The position numbers were made by a program, and so were the translations under genes. Source: an uncultured Ideonella sp. (lineage in GTDB: Bacteria > Pseudomonadota > Gammaproteobacteria > Burkholderiales > Burkholderiaceae). Taken from it: 25,948 bases of DNA. Shown in pieces: positions 21,502-25,948 of the stretch. Numbering within the stretch: position 1 is the stretch's first letter; every line of letters begins with the position of its first letter. The notes below the pieces were generated by a model. That model saw only the letters and a list, made by a program, of their open reading frames with translations, did no database searches and was not told where the DNA came from. Location: contig CAMLGG010000045.1 in the NCBI GenBank assembly GCA_946479475.1, positions 1 through 25,948 of the forward strand, in the 5' to 3' direction.

Positions 21502-23149
21502 GTGCGGCCACCGCCGCCACCGTCGCCACCAGCTCGTGAGGCTCCACCGGCTTGGCCAGGTGCATCTGGTAGCCGGCCCGCATCGCCTGGGCGCGGTCCT
21601 CCGGACGGGCGAAGGCGGTGAGCGCGATGGCCGGGATGCGGCCGCCGGCCTCGGGCGGCCGCTGCCTCAACCGGCGGACCAGCTCGTGGCCATCGCAGCC
21701 CGGCATGCCGATGTCGCTGATCAGCAGGTCCGGCTGGAACTGCTCGAGCATCGAAAGCGCCTCCTCGGCCGACGCCGCCTGGTGCACCGCGGCCCCGCTG
21801 TCGCGCAGCACCTGGGCGACCAGCTCGCGGCCGTCGGCCTCGTCATCGACCAGCAGCAGCGCCAGGCCGCGCAACCTGGTGACCTCCGGCGGCGCGGTGG
21901 CCATCAAGGGAGAGACGGGCATCACCGCCGGCACCCGGGCCTGGCTGACCGGCAGGCGAAGCTCGAAGCGGGCCCCGCACCCCTCGCCTTCGCTGGCGGC
22001 CGTGATGCTGCCTCCGTGCAGTTCGACCAGCTGGCGCGCGATCGAAAGCCCCAGCCCCAGGCCGCCGTGGCGGCGGGTGGTGGAAGCGTCGCCCTGGCGG
22101 AAGCGGTCGAACACGTGCGGCAGGAACTCGGCCGAGATGCCGATGCCCGAGTCCGCCACGGCCAGTTCCAGCTCGCCTTCCAGGCGGCGCAGCGTCAGCT
22201 CTATCGAGCCACCGGGCGGGGTGAACTTGACGGCGTTGGTGAGCAGGTTCCAGACCACCTGCTGCAGCCGGGCCGGGTCGCCGGTGATCGGCCCGGCCAG
22301 CGGGTCGACGAGCAGCTGCAGCCGCAGCTCCTTCGCATCGGCCGAGGGCCGCACCGCCTCCACGGCGGCCTGCGCCACCTCGGCCAGGTCGGTCGGCTGC
22401 ATCTCCAGCCTGAGCTTGCCCGAGACGATGCGGTTCATGTCCAGCAGATCGTCGATCAGCCTTGCCTGCGCCGCGGCGTTGCGCTCGATGGCCTCCAGCC
22501 CGCGGACCAGCGTCTCGGGATCCTCGCGCTTGCGCAGCAGCACCTTGGCCCAGCCGAGCATGGCGGTCAGCGGCGTGCGCAGTTCATGCGACAGCGTGGC
22601 GAGGAACTCGTCCTTCAGCCGGCTGGCCCGCTCGGCCTCCGCGCGCGCGGCCCGCTCGGCCTCGACCAGGCGCTCGCGCTCGGCCGCCAGCTCGCCGAGC
22701 GCACGGGCCTCCGCGCGCAGGGCCTCTTCCATCCTCTGGCGGGCGGTCACGTCGCGGTAGCTCCACACCCGGCCGACTATCCGGCCGTCGACCACGTGCG
22801 GGCGAGAGAAGCGCTCCAGCACCATGCCGTCCTCGAACTGGAGCGTGTCCAGGCTCTCCTCGGCGGGGGCGGCGTAGATGTCCGCGATGCGGCGGCCCAG
22901 GCGCTGGCGATCGCCGAAGCGGTGGCCGACCCTCTCGACCAGCTCGGCATGCTGCGCGCCGTCGACCGCTTCGCGCGGCAGGTCCCAGATCCGCAGGAAC
23001 TTCTCGTTGAACATCACGACCAGGCCCTCGCTGGTCGTGACCAGGATGCCGTCGGCCGTGGATTCGAGCGTGGCCTGCAGGATGCCCTGCTGGCTGCGCA
23101 GGGTGGCCTCGCGCAGGGCCCGGAAGGTGGGGTTGTGGTCGAGGTCCAC
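21485..23149 (-). CDS. PAS-domain hybrid sensor histidine kinase
   Basis: The 554-residue protein has no membrane segment. Order of domains: PAS-like sensor (about 22-138, ILQATLESTADGILVTTSEG), coiled coil rich in A/E/R (140-178), HisKA dimer with phospho-histidine H188 in LSHELRTPL, HATPase (about 290-400: N-box WNLLTNAVKF, DSGIGI, GGLGLGLSI), and a C-terminal receiver (430-550) with D435/D436, phospho-acceptor D479 (LLISDIGMPG) and K533. It is therefore a cytosolic hybrid kinase without an Hpt domain. It is the third gene of a leftward signalling operon, 11 bp after the NarL-type regulator gene. The signal is unknown; the PAS domain has no obvious heme or flavin motif. Confidence 0.93.
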   Translation of the reverse strand: MDLDHNPTFRALREATLRSQQGILQATLESTADGILVTTSEGLVVMFNEKFLRIWDLPREAVDGAQHAELVERVGHRFGDRQRLGRRIADIYAAPAEESLDTLQFEDGMVLERFSRPHVVDGRIVGRVWSYRDVTARQRMEEALRAEARALGELAAERERLVEAERAARAEAERASRLKDEFLATLSHELRTPLTAMLGWAKVLLRKREDPETLVRGLEAIERNAAAQARLIDDLLDMNRIVSGKLRLEMQPTDLAEVAQAAVEAVRPSADAKELRLQLLVDPLAGPITGDPARLQQVVWNLLTNAVKFTPPGGSIELTLRRLEGELELAVADSGIGISAEFLPHVFDRFRQGDASTTRRHGGLGLGLSIARQLVELHGGSITAASEGEGCGARFELRLPVSQARVPAVMPVSPLMATAPPEVTRLRGLALLLVDDEADGRELVAQVLRDSGAAVHQAASAEEALSMLEQFQPDLLISDIGMPGCDGHELVRRLRQRPPEAGGRIPAIALTAFARPEDRAQAMRAGYQMHLAKPVEPHELVATVAAVAALTVSD

Positions 23150-23160
23150 GCCCGCCGGAC

Positions 23161-23799
23161 CTATTCGCCCACCAGCCCGTTGCGGATGGCGTAGACGGTC
23201 AGCTCGGAGTTGTTCGTGAGACCGAGTTTCTCGAGCACCCGGGCCCGGTAGACGCTGACCGTCTTGGGCGACAGCGTCAGCTCGCTGGCGATGTCGGCCA
23301 GGCGCTTGCCGGAAGCGATCATGACCAGCGTCTGCAGCTCGCGATCCGAAAGCTTCTCGTGGGCGTTGACCGCCTCGGGGGTGGTCAGGCTCTCGACGAG
23401 CATCTGGGCGATCTCGGGCGTGACGTACTTGCGCCCCTGGGCCACCGTGCGCACCGCCTGCACCAGCACGTGCGGGTCGCCGCCCTTGTTGACGTAGCCG
23501 AAGGCACCGGCCTTGAGCGCCCGGATGGCGTACTGGTCCTCGGGGTACATGCTGACCACCAGCACCTTGACGGTCGAGCCTTCGTCCTTGAGCACGTGCA
23601 GCACGTCCAGGCCGCTGCGGCCGGGCATGTTGATGTCGAGCACCAGCACGTCGCAGCTGTCCTTGCGCAGCAGGCTGCGCAGTTCGCCGTAGTCGCCGGC
23701 CTCGCCGACGACCTCGATGTCCGGTGCATCGGACAAGGTGTCGCGGATGCCCCGGCGGATCAGGGCATGGTCGTCACAGACGATCACGCGGGTGTTCAT
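23161..23799 (-). CDS. NarL/LuxR-type response regulator
   Basis: The 212-residue DNA-binding regulator has a receiver domain (1-125) with acidic pair D9/D10, phospho-acceptor D55 (LVLDINMPGRSGLDVL), S83 and K105, then a short linker and a LuxR-type helix-turn-helix (about 148-210) with LSDRELQTLVMIASGKRLADIA and LSPKTVSVYRARVLEKLGL. It should bind DNA as a dimer when phosphorylated. Its start overlaps the stop of the upstream kinase gene by one base (TGATG), so the two are translationally coupled and likely cognate partners. Its targets are not evident from the window. Confidence 0.95.
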   Translation of the reverse strand: MNTRVIVCDDHALIRRGIRDTLSDAPDIEVVGEAGDYGELRSLLRKDSCDVLVLDINMPGRSGLDVLHVLKDEGSTVKVLVVSMYPEDQYAIRALKAGAFGYVNKGGDPHVLVQAVRTVAQGRKYVTPEIAQMLVESLTTPEAVNAHEKLSDRELQTLVMIASGKRLADIASELTLSPKTVSVYRARVLEKLGLTNNSELTVYAIRNGLVGE

Positions 23800-24959
23800 C
23801 AGAGTTCTCCCCAGGCCGACGGATCGTGCTCGCCATCGTGCTGCGGCTCGTCTTCGGCGCCCGGCCGGGCGGCCTCCTCGTCGAGCGGAATCGAAAGGAT
23901 GAGCGTCGTGCCGCCCGGGCCGCTGGACAGGTCGACCCAGCCGCCGACCGTCGACGCCCTTTCGTGCAGGCCGCGGATGCCGAAGCTGCGGGCCTTGGCG
24001 AGGTCCTGCTCGGAAAGCCCGCGGCCGTTGTCGCTCACCTCCAGCGAAAGTATCCCCTGCGCCAGCGAAAGGTCGATGCCGACCCGGGTGGCGTGGGCGT
24101 GCTTGCTGATGTTGGTCAGGGCCTCCTGGGCGGCGCGGTAGGCGACCAGCGGCACGCCCGGCGGCAGCTGCGGGTTGTCGTGGCTGGTGCGGAAGCTGCA
24201 GACCACCCCGGTGCGGCGCTCGAAGCGGTTGGCCAGCCACTGCAGGGCCGCCACCAGCCCCTGCTCCAGGATGGCCGGGCGAAGGTTGTGCATGATCCGC
24301 TGGCTCGCCTCCAGCGCGTGGGTCACCGTCTCCATCGCGCTGTCCAGCCGGGCCTTGAGCTCGGGCGTGGTCGCGTGGCGGGCCATCCAGGCCAGGTCGA
24401 ACTTCAGGGCCGACAGCGAGCCGCCGACATCGTCGTGGATCTCCCGGGCGATGGCCGCCCGCTCCATCTCGACGCTGGTCTGCAGGTGCTGGGCCAGCTC
24501 GGACAGGCGCTGGCGCGAAGCCGCCAGGGCGCGGTCGGCCTTCTCGCGCGCCCTCAGCGTCTGGTAGGCGTCGATCGCGTGCTCGGCGGCCGGGCCGAGC
24601 CGGGCCAGGTTGCTCTTCAGGAGATAGTCGGCTGCGCCGTTGCGCATGGCGGCCACGGCCACGTCCTCGCCGATCTCGCCCGAGACCAGGATGAAGGGCA
24701 CCCTCAGGCCGCTCTCCCTCAGGATGTCCAGGGCGTGCAGGCCGGAGAAGCCCGGCACGTTGTAGTCGGAAATGATCACGTCCCAGTGCGCCCCCAGCGC
24801 GGCGCGGAAGGCCGGCTCGGTATCCACCCGGTGCGCCTGCACCTCGGCCCCGCCGCGGCGCAGGTGCGCCATGGCCAACTCGTGATCGAGTTCCGAATCT
24901 TCGATGTGCAGCACCCGCAGCCTACGGCTTGGCGCATTGGTGCCGATATCGCCACTCAT
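23799..24959 (-). CDS. Histidine kinase with N-terminal receiver domain, NarX-type core
   Basis: The 386-residue cytosolic protein joins an N-terminal receiver (about 14-130; E20/D21, phospho-acceptor D65 in VIISDYNVPGFSG, K115) to a HisKA_3-type kinase. The phospho-histidine is H175 in AIAREIHDDVGGSLSALK, the pattern of the NarX/DegS/UhpB class that pairs with NarL-type regulators, and the HATPase shows AYRAAQEALTNISKHAHA, VSDNGRGL and GIRGLHERA. No sensor or membrane domain is present, so its activity is probably set by phosphorylation of the receiver. It is the first gene of the signalling trio. The reading frame is open further upstream, but ATG 24959 begins just before the receiver. Confidence 0.93.
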   Translation of the reverse strand: MSGDIGTNAPSRRLRVLHIEDSELDHELAMAHLRRGGAEVQAHRVDTEPAFRAALGAHWDVIISDYNVPGFSGLHALDILRESGLRVPFILVSGEIGEDVAVAAMRNGAADYLLKSNLARLGPAAEHAIDAYQTLRAREKADRALAASRQRLSELAQHLQTSVEMERAAIAREIHDDVGGSLSALKFDLAWMARHATTPELKARLDSAMETVTHALEASQRIMHNLRPAILEQGLVAALQWLANRFERRTGVVCSFRTSHDNPQLPPGVPLVAYRAAQEALTNISKHAHATRVGIDLSLAQGILSLEVSDNGRGLSEQDLAKARSFGIRGLHERASTVGGWVDLSSGPGGTTLILSIPLDEEAARPGAEDEPQHDGEHDPSAWGEL

Positions 24960-25063
24960 GGGCCGAGTATCGCGCAGCCGCCGGGCTGGGTGATGGACGG
25001 CCGGCAGCCGGGAAAGCCCCGGCCTTGAGACGGAATTGAGGCCGGTTTCGGCCAGTGATCCCC

Positions 25064-25091
25064 TCAACGGCCGGACCCGGGCTGCCGAAGA
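25064..25091 (+). promoter_or_regulatory. Candidate sigma-28 promoter of the second chemotaxis operon
   Basis: TCAA (25064-25067), 16 bases, then GCCGAAGA (25084-25091; six of eight matches to GCCGATAA) has the same layout and spacing as the element before motA. It lies 67 bp upstream of the gene at 25159 in a 199-bp gap that also must hold the promoter of the divergent signalling operon. Confidence 0.4.
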
Positions 25092-25158
25092 ATCAGCGAG
25101 AGCTTCTGAAGGCACGGCCACGCCGGCCCGAAGGACGACCACGTAGCACGGAGCACCG

Positions 25159-25623
25159 ATGTTGGAAGCGCAAAGCCCCGTACCGGAGGACCAGCCCGGA
25201 CTGCCCCTGATGGTGGCGGCCGACCTGCAGGACCACCTGATGGTGGCCAGCAACGACCTGGAGCGCCTGCAGCGCCTCTTGGACGACGCGAGCGAGACGC
25301 TGTCGGGCCATTTCTATGGCGCGTCCGCCCGGATCAACGAGCTGCTGCGCGTGGCCGCCACGCTGCCGGACATCGACCACGGCGCCATGCACAGCGCCAT
25401 GCAGAACCTCACCGGCGCCATCACCGCGCTGCAGTTCCACGACATGGCGATCCAGCTCATCAACCACACCCAGAAGCGCCTGCGCTCCTGCGCCGACCGG
25501 ATCGCCCGGGACGCGATGGGAGACGACGACGAGGACGGATCCGCCGTCGTCGAGGACGGCCCCGGCCGCCCCAACCCCGTCACCCAGGATGAGATGGACG
25601 CCGGTTCCATCGAACTGTTCTGA
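25159..25623 (+). CDS. Small CheZ-like chemotaxis protein
   Basis: The 154-residue acidic protein is mostly helical (about 20-118), with a helix reading TALQFHDMAIQLINHTQKRL. Within it FHDMAIQ (residues 93-99) matches FHDLTGQ of the window's own CheZ: D95 and Q99 have the aspartate/glutamine spacing of CheZ catalytic residues. After an acidic, proline-containing linker (121-143) the C-terminus ends DEMDAGSIELF, similar to the CheY-binding tail VDDLLASLGF of CheZ. No membrane segment is seen. GGAG lies 5 bases before ATG 25159. It precedes cheY by 43 bp in the same direction. I recall conserved hypothetical proteins of this kind near che genes of Burkholderiales, but know no proven function; a compact CheY-P phosphatase or binding protein is inferred. 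Confidence 0.8.
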   Translation: MLEAQSPVPEDQPGLPLMVAADLQDHLMVASNDLERLQRLLDDASETLSGHFYGASARINELLRVAATLPDIDHGAMHSAMQNLTGAITALQFHDMAIQLINHTQKRLRSCADRIARDAMGDDDEDGSAVVEDGPGRPNPVTQDEMDAGSIELF

Positions 25624-25666
25624 ACCCTGCCCCGTAGCCCCAAGCCAGAAATTTCGGAGAAAAGCG

Positions 25667-25948
25667 ATGCACTCGATTCTTGCCGTGGACGACTCGCCCT
25701 CGATGCGCCAGATGGTGTCCTTCACGCTGAAGAACGCCGGCTTCAACGTCGTCGAGGCCGTGGACGGCCAGGACGCGTGGGAGAAGGCCGGCAGCCGTGA
25801 CTTCAACCTCGTGCTGACCGACCAGAACATGCCCCGCATGGACGGCATCAGCCTGACCAAGAAGCTGCGCGAGAACCCCAAGTTCAAGGGCACGCCGATC
25901 CTGATCCTGACCACCGAGTCCAGCGACCAGATGAAGCAGGCCGGCCGC
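25667..25948 (+). CDS. cheY: Second CheY-type response regulator, 3' end outside window
   Basis: Ninety-four codons of a receiver domain are present before the window ends. D8/D9 and phospho-acceptor D52 (LVLTDQNMPRMDGISL) are visible, and the switch threonine lies in LILTTESS; the conserved lysine would lie beyond the edge. A GGAG site is 8 bases before the ATG. The sequence differs strongly from the cheY at 3105 and is of the shorter type usually found beside cheA (MHSILAVDDSPSMRQMV), so a cheA gene probably follows. The open frame is not interrupted, and the truncation is only due to the window. Confidence 0.93.
   Translation, partial: MHSILAVDDSPSMRQMVSFTLKNAGFNVVEAVDGQDAWEKAGSRDFNLVLTDQNMPRMDGISLTKKLRENPKFKGTPILILTTESSDQMKQAGR

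Noticed and set aside
25021..25055. Small GGCCG/CGGCC hairpin before the CheZ-like gene
   Set aside because: A 5-bp stem of this composition is expected by chance in such GC-rich DNA.
1..25948. CRISPR array, tRNA, rRNA or intact insertion sequence
   Set aside because: No regular repeat-spacer series, tRNA-like cloverleaf, rRNA segment or transposase frame was recognised.

Overview
The window is very GC-rich, densely packed bacterial DNA. Its gene families (MotA/MotB, CheY and CheZ of the beta/gammaproteobacterial type, a TonB-dependent receptor, a NarL-type signalling trio) and its coding style suggest a betaproteobacterium of the order Burkholderiales, perhaps a Rubrivivax/Leptothrix/Roseateles-like lineage. 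This is an inference from protein style; there is no rRNA in the window. No tRNA, CRISPR array or intact insertion sequence was found.

Layout. (1) 1-1019, minus: a gene of the GSU2403-like nucleotidyltransferase-fold family, cut by the window edge. It has a perfect 12-bp inverted repeat in its promoter, and its C-terminus seems to be replaced by DNA with short direct repeats. (2) 1279-4150, plus: motA-motB-cheY-cheZ, preceded by a flagellar sigma-28-like promoter. (3) 4189-7457: accessory genes, namely a small hypothetical protein (minus), a secreted TonB-C/HdeA-like protein followed by a phytanoyl-CoA-dioxygenase-like protein, and a large exported protein of unknown function. (4) 7484-17251, minus: nine tightly packed genes for nucleoside import and breakdown (BMP binding protein, ABC ATPase, two permeases, cytidine deaminase, purine nucleoside phosphorylase, deoxyribose-phosphate aldolase, lipoprotein 5'-nucleotidase, thymidine phosphorylase). 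Adenosine deaminase (17304, plus) is divergent from them, and a TonB-dependent receptor (18344-20599, minus) is convergent with adenosine deaminase. (5) 20746-21501: a membrane-anchored methyltransferase. (6) 21485-24959, minus: three overlapping or adjacent signalling genes, a REC-histidine kinase, a NarL-type regulator and a PAS hybrid kinase. (7) 25159 to the end, plus: a short protein with CheZ-like active-site and tail motifs, then a second cheY that runs off the window.

How the genes fit together. Block 4 can be read as one scavenging pathway. The receptor could bring nucleosides or nucleotides through the outer membrane, the lipoprotein nucleotidase would remove phosphate in the periplasm, the BMP/ABC system would import the nucleoside, and Cdd, Add, PNP, DeoA and DeoC would break it down to bases, acetaldehyde and glyceraldehyde-3-phosphate. 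Phosphopentomutase (DeoB) is the one step missing from the window. Blocks 2 and 7 are both chemotaxis genes in the same orientation, separated by about 21 kb of unrelated genes, which suggests a split or interrupted motility locus.

The most interesting leads are the mini-CheZ-like protein next to cheY, the TonB-C/HdeA-like fusion, the nucleoside locus with its own outer-membrane receptor, the palindrome-controlled nucleotidyltransferase gene with a disrupted end, and the GC-rich hairpin elements between the two ABC genes and in a permease tail.
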